Of a stretch of DNA of 64,000 nucleotides, positions 45,164 to 56,497 are shown one piece after another. A program made the translations under genes and the position numbers. The stretch comes from Litsea cubeba. Taxonomy: Eukaryota; Streptophyta; Magnoliopsida; Laurales; Lauraceae. The notes under the pieces are model-generated. The model did not search any database. It was given only the letters and a program-made list of their open reading frames with translations, and was not told the DNA's origin. Location of the stretch: contig CM022953.1 in assembly GCA_012931725.1 (NCBI GenBank), forward strand, positions 25,294,355 to 25,358,354, written 5' to 3'. Every line of letters begins with the position of its first letter. Position 1 is the first letter of the stretch.

Positions 45164-46698
45164 GGGTAAATTAGCCAAAAGTCCTGCGCACGGTCTTCTA
45201 AGGCATAAGGTCCCCAATATGTCACGTCATATATTTTCATGACTAATCTGCCCCTTTCAACCCTCATTCGAACTCCTGCCTTCTTCTTCTCTCTCATTTT
45301 CCATTTTTCATTCCTTTCCATGGTTATGGAGTATCGTTGCAGAGCACATTTCGTCGCCACCATGCCATGACTTTCGATTCTCTCTATTTCATTTCTTCAA
45401 AGATAGAAACGGTTTTGAAATCTCGCTCTCTATCCAAATCTCTCTCTGTACAGCTGATTTAAAAGATAGTAGTTTGCTGTTTTGGTTGTTTTCCGTCTCT
45501 CTTTTCTCGATTGGATCATGGTCATCAAGTGTTTTTTGTTTTGGATTTCGATTTTTATTATAATCTGATTTTCGATGTCGCCGATCTCAGATAAATTTCC
45601 CAGAAACTCTGATAAACTGGACAAAAACTCAGACAAATTTGCCAAAACTCAGATAAATTTATCTGAGTTTCTGGAAAAATTCAGACAAATTTATCTAAGT
45701 TTTGAGCAACTTTTCTGAATGCGAGCCTATGTGTCTGGAAAGAACTCTGTGCCTGGAAACTCTGTGACATCTCCATCACTAGTGACTCTAACTGGGTAAC
45801 TGAGTAGGTGGCCAGGCAAGTCGCGATCAAGGGTCTCATTCACGTAAAGGTCCCAGTACTTGTCAGCTATCTTGTTCACCTTCTGGCTACACTCGATGCT
45901 CTTTGGCTGGAGGAAGGAGTCATCAAGCATGCCAAGGTGCTCATACCATAATGCCATCCGGAAACCATGGACCTGTCCGTGGGCTAGCTACCTGGTTGCA
46001 GGTGATGTGGTTGGTATCCTCACATGGCTATCTTTCAGTCCCCCGCACCGTCCATTGACCTTTGATTGATGTTTGCTGACCCAATGATGATGTATTCATC
46101 ATCAACTGTAACAGTTGAAAGCAAGAGTGAAAATTCTTGTTTTATAGTAGCAATACTTCCATTCATTTGTAGCACTATCAGTTTTGGATCATTCACTTGA
46201 CTATCTTGAATCAAAATAATCCAACAGGTAGTGAAGTTTCTGGTGTACACCACCTTTTCATTTTACTTTATGTACAAGGGAGTCTTAAACAATTATGCTA
46301 AAGATATATGTCTAGAGACCTCAGATATCACTAATTTGTGGTTCATATTTGAAATATTGCCAGTAGCATTGGAAGTAGGAATTTGGAATCAGAGCTGGTA
46401 AGCTTCTGCAAAAGCTTGTCTGGCAAGGCTCTCATTGGTCTCAAACATAGACAGAACCTGGAAAGAGAGAAGTTTATTTGAATTATTGCTGAATCTCGGC
46501 AAATTTATCTGAGTTTTATATGAGTTTTGCCAAAACTCAGATAAATTTATGTGAGTACTGCTTTTGCTGACATGTACAAGGGAATTTTTGTCTTTTTCAC
46601 TGCCTCATTTTTATGAGAGGACTTCCGTCAGTACCATAAAATATCATGGACTTTAGGCTATAAAAGCAAATGACGAGGGACCTACTGCCAAAAGCCCC
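45164..46698. mobile_element. Pack-MULE with captured phospholipase D fragment (MULE 2)
   Basis: The element has an exact 9-bp target duplication AAGAAAGAA (45155-45163 and 46699-46707). Its left end GGGTAAATTAGCCAAAAG and its inverted right end GGGGCTTTTGGCAGTAGG are related to those of MULE 1. It holds no transposase. It carries the 3' exons of a phospholipase D gene on the minus strand and, on either side, AAATTTATCTGAGTTT repeat units like the MULE 1 minisatellite. It lies about 60 bp upstream of the gene 2 start codon, so it probably separated that gene from its distal promoter. Confidence 0.85.
45715..46110 (-). pseudogene. Captured phospholipase D 3' fragment (second HKD motif side)
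   Basis: On the minus strand a TTACAG acceptor at about 46110 precedes DDEYIIIGSANINQRSMDG, the conserved stretch just after the second HKD catalytic histidine of plant phospholipases D. It continues with a degraded YQPHHL segment containing two or three stops. It then moves frame into MALWYEHLGMLDDSFLQP and ends LPGHLLSYPV...PGTEFFPDT, the typical PLD C-terminus. A TAG replaces the next lysine codon, with the conserved Ala-Arg still visible beyond it. The intron boundary shows that the capture was from genomic DNA. It encodes no active enzyme; a regulatory antisense role is possible but unproven. Confidence 0.85.
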
Positions 46699-46762
46699 AA
46701 GAAAGAAATATCACAAGTCCCAAGTCGTCCATTACTTCTTATCTGTTCCTAATCCATTTCCT

Positions 46763-47967
46763 ATGGCTTCCCTGAGAACCAACCTCAGTATGAGAATCTT
46801 CATATCCCTTGTTTTCCTAAGCTTCTGGAACCCATGATCCGATGCTGAATCGATCACAAACACCCAAACCATGACCACCTTCGAGACACTAGTCTCACCA
46901 AACCAAAACTTCGTACTGTGCTTCTTTACTCCCCCTAGTGCTTCCCTTTCCAACGGCTTCTACGTAGGAATATGGGTCTCCAATGATACTACACGACAGG
47001 TTGTTTGGGTCGCCAACAGAGAAAAGGCTATTTACTCCTTACACTCCCTCAAAATCAACCACCGTGGCAATCTAGTTATTTCATCTGATTACTTGCAAGA
47101 AATTCCCATAACTTCTGTTACATGGGCCTCGACAACCACAAATACAAGTGCTAAGCTTTTGGACAATGGGAACTTGGTATTAGTGGAAGGAACGGATGGT
47201 CGTGTTCTGTGGCAGAGCTTCGACCATCCAACGGATACATTGCTGCCCGGCATGAAACTCCGAAACCTCACCTCCTAGTTGAACGAGGAGGTCCCTTACC
47301 CAGGACCATTTACTTTGGGCATCGATCCAAACGGCACCAACCAGTTTGTAATATATTATAGGGGTGTTGTGTATTGGAAGAGTAGGCTTTGGAATATGTC
47401 AAGAGTATGTTGAAGGCTCCCACGTGTATCATCCCCACAGCATCCATTATAGGTTTGAGTCTTACAAAGATGGGAAATATTTCTTCTTCACCATCAATCA
47501 GACGCTGAATGATGATCAACCCATCCTCAATTGGGTGATGACTTCATCAGGGCAAATCGGTATGGGCGGATGGCTTATGCTGAGCACCGCTGGGGTCTGG
47601 TGGAGGTAAGTGGAGCCCAAAAGTCCATGTGATGGAACAATTGAGGAAGATGGTTCTGTTGGGTGCAGAGGAAGGGCATGGCCCAAATGCGGCGACAGAA
47701 ACGGAAGTGCCTTTTCAAAGGATAAAACTACAATCAGCTTCTTCAACAAAGAAGAATCCAATTCCAGCATCTCTCTCATAAATTGTGAGTTCACTTGTAG
47801 GAGCAGTTGCGCTTGCATTGCTTATAACACTGCATCTGTTGACGGAACCAGGTGTCGATTTTGGCATGATGACATGAAGGAGCAGGCTTACATGGGACCG
47901 TATAATGGGGATGCTTTCATTCGAGAAGACACAAATAATCTACGAACTACTGTTGCTAAAAAGCCAG
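46763..47967 (+). pseudogene. Gene 2 exon 1: broken lectin/S-locus/PAN ectodomain
   Basis: The ATG at 46763 opens a signal peptide interrupted by a TGA at 46835. The B-lectin domain then reads openly (VVWVANR, VLWQSFDHPTDTLLPGMKL) to a TAG at 47276. A frameshift follows near 47395-47410 in the S-locus domain. A TAA at 47607 precedes the VEPKSPCDG segment, and the PAN-like region (CEFTCRSSCACIAY) is open to the donor CCAG|GTAAG at 47967/47968. Gene 1 exon 1 is the same length to within one base and aligns throughout. At least four lesions argue against simple sequencing error. Confidence 0.88.
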
Positions 47968-48375
47968 GTAAGACTTTCGTTTCTTCAGTTCTATGTTCTA
48001 TGCTCTAGCTCTCGTTCAGATGGATCCAAAATTCCAAACCCAGTTTGTTGCAATTCATTCTTGGTAAAATAGGTTCCTACAAACAATTGCTATGGTGAGG
48101 GATGAAGGAGTTTCCAAGTTTTTCTTTTTATTTTTTTGGAAATTTTCAAAACGGGCCCTAAGTTTTTTGCTAATTAAAAAAAAAAACATGAAAATCAAAC
48201 GTTTTCAAAAGCAGGGTCTAAGTTTTCCACAAAGTTTTTAATTAACTGAGACCGGCGAAATTAAGTGTTTTCCGGCAAGATTTCTCCCAAAATTTTTTAA
48301 AAGACCAAAGTGCCATTCTTCTTCTTCCTTATCCTCCTCCTCTCTCTTTTCTCTCTTCTCATCTCTCCGATTCTC

Positions 48376-48755
48376 TCACCACCTGACCTCATCCAAGAGC
48401 GTTTCTCCCTCACAGTGGAGGGCGTCAAAGTTGAGGTTAAGAGCTTCATAATTGGCCTTGAGGAGGCCATAGTCTCTCTCCAATTGCTTTGTTTTCCAGC
48501 GACCCCTTTGGTTTTGGAACCAGACGACCACTTGACAATGCTGCAAGCCCAGTTCAGTTTCACCTTTCATTCTGGTTCAACCTTCTTCCCGACCTCAAAG
48601 TTCTTCCCCAAGGCTTTCACTTACTTGATACACAGTTGCCTTTTTCTTTTCTGCGCCATGTCCAAGTTCCTCTATGCAGTCTTCTTCATCAATGCCATAA
48701 GATGGACTGAAATCCCCTGTTGTAGACGTCGCTGGTACCCCCAGAAGAGCCCTTT
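48376..48755 (-). pseudogene. Captured HD-Zip I homeodomain-leucine zipper fragment
   Basis: Reading the minus strand from 48755, a GGTSDVYNRGFQSIL stretch is followed by an acidic segment, EKKRQL, VKALGKNFEV and then the homeodomain recognition helix VVVWFQNQRGRWKTKQLE. The leucine zipper (LERDYGLLKANYEALNLNF) follows. This order matches class I HD-Zip transcription factors of the ATHB6/ATHB16 type. Stops and frameshifts separate the pieces, and the WFQNRRARWK signature has become WFQNQRGRWK. The N-terminal leader, part of helix 1-2 and the C-terminus are missing. It lies just inside the left TIR and is a captured, decayed piece with no expected DNA-binding function. Confidence 0.85.
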
Positions 48756-49322
48756 TTTCTGAAACATGCAATATATGATGGGATAGTGTTTTATGTCAGT
48801 GGACTATGTTCTATCTACTAAAAACAAAGGAGCCAGATGGATAATAGAGACCTGATGCAATGGCACAACACCAATATCCTAAAAACTAACAAAATGAAGA
48901 GAGATCATCCAATTTTCCATTAAACCACCAAGTTGAAAATTAGAAGGAAGATGATAAAAGGGGGAGAAGGAAGAATAAAGAACCGATATCAACTGAATCT
49001 AAAGTTACAATAAGAAAGATGGAACACCCATGAACTGAAAATATGTCTAATGCAATAAAATGACATCTGAAACAAGAAAACTATCAAAGATGGACAAATT
49101 TGAGTAAGTATCCTATTCAAGGCTAATCTTTTTAGCATTAGACTTAAAGAGGAAAGTGTAAAAAGAAGAAAAAGATATAAGAAAACAGCTTTGCCTGCTT
49201 TGGTCTTTCAGACCCATTTAATATTTCACAAACAAATATAAGCAAAGACTACAGATGAAGAGACATTGAATGCACTCAAGAGATCAAATAAAACTAGGAA
49301 ATTGAAGATACAAGATAACCCC

Positions 49323-49650
49323 TGTAAAGATACAGGTCAACTTGAAGATACAGGTCAACTTGACCTATCGGGTCAGCTGGGTCAGCCCACAAATCAAGTT
49401 AGTGTATGAGTTGTCATATATATTCTAGTTACCTTTTTTTATGATCTGTAATCATGTAATTAGATCTTCTAAGTTAGGCAATACAGTACCTGTAATCATG
49501 TAATTAGATCTTCTAAGATTAGGCAATTCTGTATTATATAAGGATGTCCATCGTCAATACAATCACACAATTCCTGTGCAACTGTCTCTCTCTCCTATAT
49601 GGTTCTGTAATCTTTTGCATGGTTCTGTTTTGGTTCAAGAATATTTTACA
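49323..49650 (+). repeat. 5' LTR of copia A
   Basis: 328 bp, beginning TGTAAAGATACAGG and ending ATATTTTACA. It contains two copies of a 44-bp unit (CTGTAATCATGTAATTAGAT...) and a TATATAAGG promoter motif at about 49536. Confidence 0.92.
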
Positions 49651-49662
49651 TGGTATCAGAGC
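49651..49662 (+). promoter_or_regulatory. Primer-binding site of copia A
   Basis: TGGTATCAGAGC directly follows the 5' LTR and is complementary to tRNA-iMet. Confidence 0.9.
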
Positions 49663-50328
49663 CCTAGAGCACTGATTGTCTATCCATTCCAGCATAGGAG
49701 AAGACCTGCGACAGTTCTGATCGTCTGTAAAAGCACTGTATTGGCTGTGATCAAAGGTGGCCCACCTATTGATCATCCACTGCCTAGAGAAATCCTCCCA
49801 TCCTGGTCGACCATCACTACTGGGGATTATACAGATTTTTTCCGGATTTTTTGATCACCTGAGGTAGGCCATTCTCTCTGATTTGTACTTCTCTCCCGTT
49901 TGAGCACATAGTTTTCATCACAACCGTCAAACTTTCTGGTCTCTTAAGCTTTTATCAAAATTCCACTTGGAGGAGCTTCGGATTTTTGATACAGAGATCA
50001 CTGTGTGATCTGATCTTACCCCCTGATCATCCACTGGGGTCCACAGACACGATCTGTGCCCAGATTCAAGGTCGCCTCGGCCATTATTTTTGGAAATTTT
50101 TTCAGCCTGCTCCCTGTAGGCTGCAATCTATCTTCTGTTCATTCAGTAGGACCCATAGCACTCCTCTGTGCTCAGATCAATTCATCTGTCCTCTGATCTT
50201 TCAGCAGACTTGGACTATTTTCTGGGATTTTTCAGATCTGGCCATTTTCTGGGATTTTTTTCAGCTCTGGTTGGTACTTGTGACTGGATTTCTCTTCTCT
50301 TCAGTCTGTGACCACATTATTTATTTTC
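49663..50328 (+). other. Untranslated leader of copia A
   Basis: A T/C-rich leader with phrases such as CACTGTGTGATCTGATCTT. Related GATCA-rich wording occurs in the leader of copia B (about 58400-59120, inverted), which suggests that the two families are relatives. Confidence 0.5.
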
Positions 50329-53300
50329 ATGACTTCTGATCGCACTACATCAGGCATTACCGTCATCCTTGATGGCACCAATTATTCCTATTGGTCCCAT
50401 CTAATGCAAAATTTTCTCAAAGGACAAAAACTTTGGAAGTATATTGCTACGCAGGTCCCTCAACCAGATAGTAAGGATGCTAAGTTTGAGGAATGGGAAT
50501 ATTCAGTCGGGAAGATCAATTCTTGGATTGCCAATTCGGTCACGCCATCTATTGGGAATCAACTAGCTAAATTCCATTATCCTAAGGATGCTTGGGAGTA
50601 TTTAGCCAAACTGTATACTCAGTCTAATGCTGCTCGTCGGTATCAATTAGAATGGGAAATCAAAAGTGCAGACCAAGGCAATGACTCCATTCATGATTTC
50701 TTTATCAAAATGACTGCTTTATGGGATCAACTGGCTCTAATGGAACCCACTTTTGCAACAACTGATGATGCCCATACCTTTGAGATATATAGGCAGCAGA
50801 CTCGCCTGGTTCAGTTTCTTATGGCTCTCCGCCCTGATTTTGAACATGTTCGTGGTTTATTATTACATCGGTCCCCACTGCCTTTTGTTGACACGGCACT
50901 CTCGGAACTCCTGGCAGAAGAACAAACTCAGTTTTCTCTTACAAAGAAGAAACATATGGAACCCACACATGTCCTGTCAGCAAATGTTAGTACCCTTCAG
51001 AATGATCGCTCTTTTCCACCTGGTACCAATGACTTTTGCAATTATTGTAAGAAGAAAGGACACTGGAAACGGGACTGCCCAACCAGACCTCAAAGGCCAA
51101 ACAATAAGAACAAACAATCTGGTCATCAGCCAAATCGTGGTCCCATGCAATCATCTTCCCAGCGATCCTATGCTGCCAATGTCACTGAAAATGATAATTT
51201 TGTGCATCCGCAAATGGATCTTACCTCTCAGATCCAGGCTATGGTTGATGAGTGTATGCAACAGTTGTTTCTGGCTTCCTCCACTGGTTCTGCTTCTCCG
51301 ATGGCCCCCACCCCCTCAGCCTCTGGTTCTGCCATGACCATTTCTGGTCCTTCAGGTACACATGATGCTACATGGATTTTTGATTCTGGTGCTTCCTATC
51401 ATATGACAAATGATGTTTCCAAACTTCAAAATTGTTATACTCCTGCTAGCTCTATCACCATCCATACAGCAGATGACACTCCTCTACCAGTCTCACTTAT
51501 TGGCTCCGTTTCAAATAAGTTGCTCTCTCTCACTAATGTTTTGTGTGTTCCCCACCTCTCCATCAATTTAATCTCTGTTAGTCAACTGACATCTTCTGGA
51601 TTTCTTGTCTCATTTTCTTCCACTGGTTGTTCTGTGCAGGATCCGCGCACCGGGAGACAGATTGGGACCGGCCTTAGGTCAGGAGGACTTTACTATCTTC
51701 AATCGCTGCACTTTCCAGCTTCAAGCTTCTCCCATATCGCCCATGTTTCCTCTGCCTCTCCCTTTGCTCTTTGGCACTCTCGTTTAGGCCATTTATCTTT
51801 AAATAAAATGAAGCTTTTATTTAATAGTAGTGTTCTTGGAAACATTTCTGTATCAGACATTTCTACTTGTTTTGGTTGTCACTTTGGTAAACAACATGCA
51901 TTTCCTTATAATAAAAGCACCTCCTTTACTACTGCTCCCTTTGCTTTGGTACATTCTGATGTTTGGGGACCCGCCTCTCAGTCAACGAAAGGCGGTTCCG
52001 TTTATTATGTGTTGTTTATTGATGATTTCACACGATATACATGGTTGTATTTGATGAAACATCGTTCTGAGTTATATGCCATCTACACTGCTTTCTCTAC
52101 CATGGTTTCTACTCAATTTGACACAAGAATTAAAATCTTCAGGTCTGACTCTGGGGGAGAATACATGTCTCACAAATTTCGTTCTTACCTGACTAATCAA
52201 GGAACTCTAGCTCAATTATCCTGTCCTGCCACACCACAACAGAATGGAGTGGCAGAACGGAAACACAGACATATCCTCGAGACTACTAGATCCTTGATTC
52301 ATTCCTCACATGTTCCTTTGCAATTCTGGGGGGAAGCAGTCCTCACTGCCACCTATCTGATTAACAGAACACCATCCACTGTCTTATCTGGCATATCTCC
52401 CTAAAAAATTGTTCTCCTGTAAACCTGATTTGTCCCATCTCAAAGTTTTTGGCTGCACCTGCTTTGTTCTGTTGCATGATAATGAGAGAACCAAACTTGC
52501 ACCCAAATCCACTGTCTGTATTTTTTTAGGGTATGGCATTGAACAAAAAGGATATCGGTGCTATGATCCTAAAACCAATAAGTTACGGGTCTCTCGTAAT
52601 GTCACCTTCCTGGAACAAATACCTTTCTATACATTACCCATTGCATCCTCTTCTCCTGAGCAACCTCCGATCTATCCCCTTGACCCCTTTCCAGATCTAT
52701 TTCCCTCCGATACTCCTTCTCCTCCACCCCTGCAGGTATATCATCGTCGGCCCAAACCTCCGTCTGCTCACTCGGAATCTGCAGCCCCACATCCTACTTC
52801 TGACCATGGGCCTCTCTCATCTGCTCCAGATGTGCAGGATCCTCCTCAACCTCGAAGGTATCCCTTGCGCACCAGAACCGTTCCCTCCCGATTTGGCTTT
52901 GTTTGTATAGATCATTTTTCTCCATCGTATAAGTCCTTTCTTGCAGCAATTTATACTTTAGCAGAACCACAATCATATAAGGAGGCCATTACTCACCCGC
53001 ACTGGAGATCTGCCATAGCAGAAGAACTTGAGGCTCTGCAAAAAACTCACATGGGATCTTGTTCCTCTTCCCTCAGGGAAACGGGCTATTGGCTGCAAAT
53101 GGATATTCAAGATCAAGACCAAATCTGATGGAACTGTTGATCGTTACAAGGCCCGCTTGGTTGCCAAAGGCTACACACAAGAATATGGCGTAGATTATGA
53201 GGAGACTTTTGCACCAGTTGCTAAGATGACAACTGTCCGGACCTTTATCTCTGTTGCCGCTGTTAGACGTTGGCCACTCTACCAGCTTGATGTCAAGAAT

Positions 53301-53483
53301 GCATTTTTGAATGGATTTCTTCAGGAAGAAATCTATATGCATCCTCCTCCAGGTGTCACGAGACCTCCGCATTATGTCTGTCGTCTCAAACGTGCCTTAT
53401 ATGGACTCAAACAAGCCCCTCGTGCTTGGTTTGAACGGTTTAGCACTAGCATTATCAGCATTGGCTTTTCTCAGAGTGCTCAT
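50329..53483 (+). pseudogene. copia A gag-pol, 5' part (gag, protease, integrase, start of RT)
   Basis: The ATG at 50329 opens a UBN2 gag (LDGTNYSYWSHLMQNFLKGQ). A zinc knuckle CNYCKKKGHWKRDC lies near 51036, protease FDSGASYHMT near 51381 and the GAG-pre-integrase motif LWHSRLGHLS near 51770. The integrase acidic triad is visible as HSDVWG, RSDSGGEY and QNGVAERK. A small deletion near 52400 breaks the frame before VFGC. A second near 53045 precedes the RT segment (YKARLVAKGYTQEYGVDYEE, LDVKNAFLNG), which is cut at 53484 by copia B. The rest resumes at 59415. Enzyme motifs are conserved but the polyprotein cannot be translated whole. Confidence 0.88.
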
Positions 53484-53788
53484 TGTCAGATTATGTGGAA
53501 GAGAAGAAGAAGAAACAGAGAACAATATGGGAGAAGGTCATGCATTTCTCATAGCATCGACTAATCTTTTATAATCATAATATGCCTTAATCAAGGCTGT
53601 AATAAAGCAACTGTTACAAATCATAATATTACACAGAAGAAAGAATCAATTAGATACTATACAAAGGGAGAAAAATCAGAGGAGAAAAATCAGGAATTAC
53701 AAAACGTATCCTATACAGATTCGGGCCTGCTGGGCATGATGGGCCTATTACTTCATGAGTCGGGCCTGCTGGGTCTATTACTTTTACA
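53484..53788 (-). repeat. 3' LTR of copia B
   Basis: 305 bp, with TG...CA ends. It matches 59134-59414 for 281 bases without gaps and then has 24 further bases that are missing from the other copy. Confidence 0.92.
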
Positions 53789-56497
53789 CTCCCCCTCAAA
53801 TTGATGTGGGGAGATTGAAAACATCAATTTGGTAGTTAGATCATGATGACGGTGTTTGGGAAGTGCTTTGGTGAAGATATCCGCCAACTGGTTAAAAGAA
53901 GATACATGAGGCAGAGATATCTTCTCAGTAACGACATGTTGACGGATGAAGTGACAATCAATCTCAATATGCTTTGTCCTTTCATGGAAGACGGGATTGT
54001 TGGCAATTCTGGTAGCACTGGTATTATCTCCATGGAGAGGTGTAGAACTACCAACAGGAATACCCAATTCACACATAAGGCGACGAAGCCAGATAATTTC
54101 AGCACTGGCAGAGGACATCGCTCGATATTCTGCCTCAGCGGAAGACTTGGAGACAGTGGTTTGCTTCTTGCACTTCCAAGAAATCAAAGAGTTGCCAAGA
54201 AACATACACCAGCCAGTGGTAGACCTCCAAGAATCAGGACAGCCAGCCCTGTCAGCATCCGCATAAGCTGATAATTGCAGAGAATTATCAGACGAGAAGA
54301 AGAGACCATGATGAAGAGTCCCTTTCACATAGCGGAGGATGCGTAATGCAGCAGCAAGGTGCGGTTTGTGGGGATTGCTAACAAACTGACTAACCGTATG
54401 AACTGCATGAGAAATATCCGGCCGAGTCATAGTTAAGTAGAGTAAACTCCCAACTATTCGCCGGAAAATAGAAGGATCATCCAGGGGAGTGCCATCATCG
54501 GAACTGATTTTGGTGTTCAATTCAAGAGGTGTATCAAAAGAGTTAGCATCATCAAGCCTGGCTGACGTGATCAAGTCTTGCGCATATTTTCGCTGAAGAA
54601 CCCGAATGCCTGATTTATTACGCACAAACTCAAGCCCCAGAAAGTAGGTAAGAGGACCAAGATCCTTCATTCGAAAGTGGCGAGTAAGGTGGTGTTTGAG
54701 AGCCGTGATGCCAGAAGTATCATTGCCACTGATAATCATATCATCAACATAGACCAAGAGGAATGTGTAGCCCTTCGATGTCCATCGTAGGAAGAGGGAA
54801 CTATCAGAGTGACTTTGACGAAACCCGGCTTGAAGAATTGCTGCACGAAACTTATCAAACCAAGCCCGGGGAGCTTGTTTAAGCCCATAAAGAGCTTTCC
54901 GTAATTTGCACACATGCTTTGGAGGACAAGCATATCCCGGTGGAGGTTTTAAATAAACAGTCTCGCGCAAGTCCCCATGTAGAAAAGCATTTTTGACGTC
55001 CATTTGCCATAGAGGCCAGTTGCGGGCAGCCGCGACACTAAGAAGAGTACGAAATGTGGTCATTTTTGCCACCGGTGCAAAGGTTTCCTCATAATCAATA
55101 CCATATTCCTGCTTATATCCCTGGGCAACTAATCGGGCTTTGTAGCGATCAAGACTCCCATCAGAGTGTACTTTGATAGAGTATATCCATTTGCTGCCAA
55201 TTATAGAAGCGCCATCTAGAGCCGGGACCAGATCCCATATTTGGTTGGCTTCAAGAGCAACTAATTCCTCAGTCATGGCATCCTGCCAGTAAGCAATCTT
55301 GGAGGCCTGTGAATAGGAAGTGGGTATGGGAGTGCTATCTAAGGAAGTAAAAAAAGCAGGAAAGCCATAGCGGTTAGGAGCAACAGAAGGACGACTAGAG
55401 CGTCGCAAAGAGATGGTGCTATCAGAAGAAGTGTTATTACCTGAAAACTCAGTAGGCGGCAGTGGGAGAGGATCAGGAGAGGGAGTTGCCAGAAGAGGGA
55501 CCTTGTTCCGCCGGACATAAACTTTGAGAGGAGGTGATGAAGAAGGAGATTCTGAGAATTGTGGCAGATAGGATACAGCAATAGGATGATGATCCAAATG
55601 TAAAGAAAAGAATGGAATATGTTCCAAGAAAACAACATTTCGAGATATGCGCATGCGTTTTTCCAACTGATCATAACATAAAACTCCTTTATGTTCAGGA
55701 CTGTAACCCAAAAAAATGCATTTAGCAGCCTGTGGAGATAATTTTGTGCGTTCATTAGGAGGAAGATGAACGAAACACAAGCAACCAAAAACACGTAAGT
55801 GAGAGTATGAAGGGTTTTTACCAAAGAGAACTCCGTAAGGAGTAGTATTGCCTAGAACAGTGATAGGAAGACGGTTGATAAGATACACAGCAGTCTGTGC
55901 AGCATCACACCAAAATTTTGGAGGAACTAAAGATGCAATCAACAAAGTACGAACAGTTTCAAGAATATGTCTGTTCTTGCGTTCCGCAATCCCATTTTGC
56001 TGAGGAGTATGTGGACACGATTTTTGGTGAATAATTCCTTTATCAGACAGAAAGGCAGAGAATTCATGAGACATGTATTCACCACCGGAATCTGATCTAA
56101 CAATTTTGATAGCTCTCTGAAATTGGGTTTGGACCATGTTATAGAATTTTTGAAAAATGGAGAAGACTTCAGATTTCATGCGCATAAAGTAAATCCAAGT
56201 ATAACGAGAATGATCATCAATAAAAGTCACATAGTATTTAAATCCTGTCCTACTCAAGGTAGGAGCAATTCCCCAAACATCTGAATGAATGATATCAAAT
56301 GCTGCTAAAGCACGAGTATTATGAACAGGAAAAGGCAAAATATGACTTTTACTTAAACAACAAGTTTCACACTTGGATTGAGAGAAAGAAGATATCATTT
56401 TATTATCAAACTTAGAATCCAAATCACCAAATTTAAATAAGGAAAGCAAATTTGCATTGTTGACATGACCAAGACGTTTATGCCAAACAGTCCACAA
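53753..56497 (-). CDS. copia B pol: integrase, reverse transcriptase, RNase H
   Basis: This open frame of 914 codons begins in the GAG-pre-integrase domain (VWHKRLGHVNNANLL). It continues through the integrase with its acidic triad (HSDVWG, RSDSGGEY, QNGIAERK), then reverse transcriptase (YKARLVAQGYKQEYGIDYEE, MDVKNAFLHG, catalytic LLVYVDDMIISGND) and RNase H (SAYADADRAG, SSAEAEYRAM, IDCHFIRQHV). The frame runs a few codons into the 3' LTR. All catalytic residues I can check are present. It is separated from gag by one frameshift, so it is the second half of what was a single polyprotein. It would copy and integrate element DNA. Confidence 0.9.
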   Translation of the reverse strand: MWTVWHKRLGHVNNANLLSLFKFGDLDSKFDNKMISSFSQSKCETCCLSKSHILPFPVHNTRALAAFDIIHSDVWGIAPTLSRTGFKYYVTFIDDHSRYTWIYFMRMKSEVFSIFQKFYNMVQTQFQRAIKIVRSDSGGEYMSHEFSAFLSDKGIIHQKSCPHTPQQNGIAERKNRHILETVRTLLIASLVPPKFWCDAAQTAVYLINRLPITVLGNTTPYGVLFGKNPSYSHLRVFGCLCFVHLPPNERTKLSPQAAKCIFLGYSPEHKGVLCYDQLEKRMRISRNVVFLEHIPFFSLHLDHHPIAVSYLPQFSESPSSSPPLKVYVRRNKVPLLATPSPDPLPLPPTEFSGNNTSSDSTISLRRSSRPSVAPNRYGFPAFFTSLDSTPIPTSYSQASKIAYWQDAMTEELVALEANQIWDLVPALDGASIIGSKWIYSIKVHSDGSLDRYKARLVAQGYKQEYGIDYEETFAPVAKMTTFRTLLSVAAARNWPLWQMDVKNAFLHGDLRETVYLKPPPGYACPPKHVCKLRKALYGLKQAPRAWFDKFRAAILQAGFRQSHSDSSLFLRWTSKGYTFLLVYVDDMIISGNDTSGITALKHHLTRHFRMKDLGPLTYFLGLEFVRNKSGIRVLQRKYAQDLITSARLDDANSFDTPLELNTKISSDDGTPLDDPSIFRRIVGSLLYLTMTRPDISHAVHTVSQFVSNPHKPHLAAALRILRYVKGTLHHGLFFSSDNSLQLSAYADADRAGCPDSWRSTTGWCMFLGNSLISWKCKKQTTVSKSSAEAEYRAMSSASAEIIWLRRLMCELGIPVGSSTPLHGDNTSATRIANNPVFHERTKHIEIDCHFIRQHVVTEKISLPHVSSFNQLADIFTKALPKHRHHDLTTKLMFSISPHQFEGECKSNRPSRPDS
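53789..53799 (-). promoter_or_regulatory. Polypurine tract of copia B
   Basis: On the minus strand TTGAGGGGGAG directly precedes the 3' LTR. Confidence 0.88.

Noticed and set aside
48310..48762. 150-codon plus-strand frame over the HD-Zip fragment
   Set aside because: The minus strand has the homeodomain-zipper order of motifs; the plus frame is Leu/Phe-rich antisense of it.
53843..54271. 142-codon plus-strand frame
   Set aside because: Antisense shadow of the copia B RNase H region.
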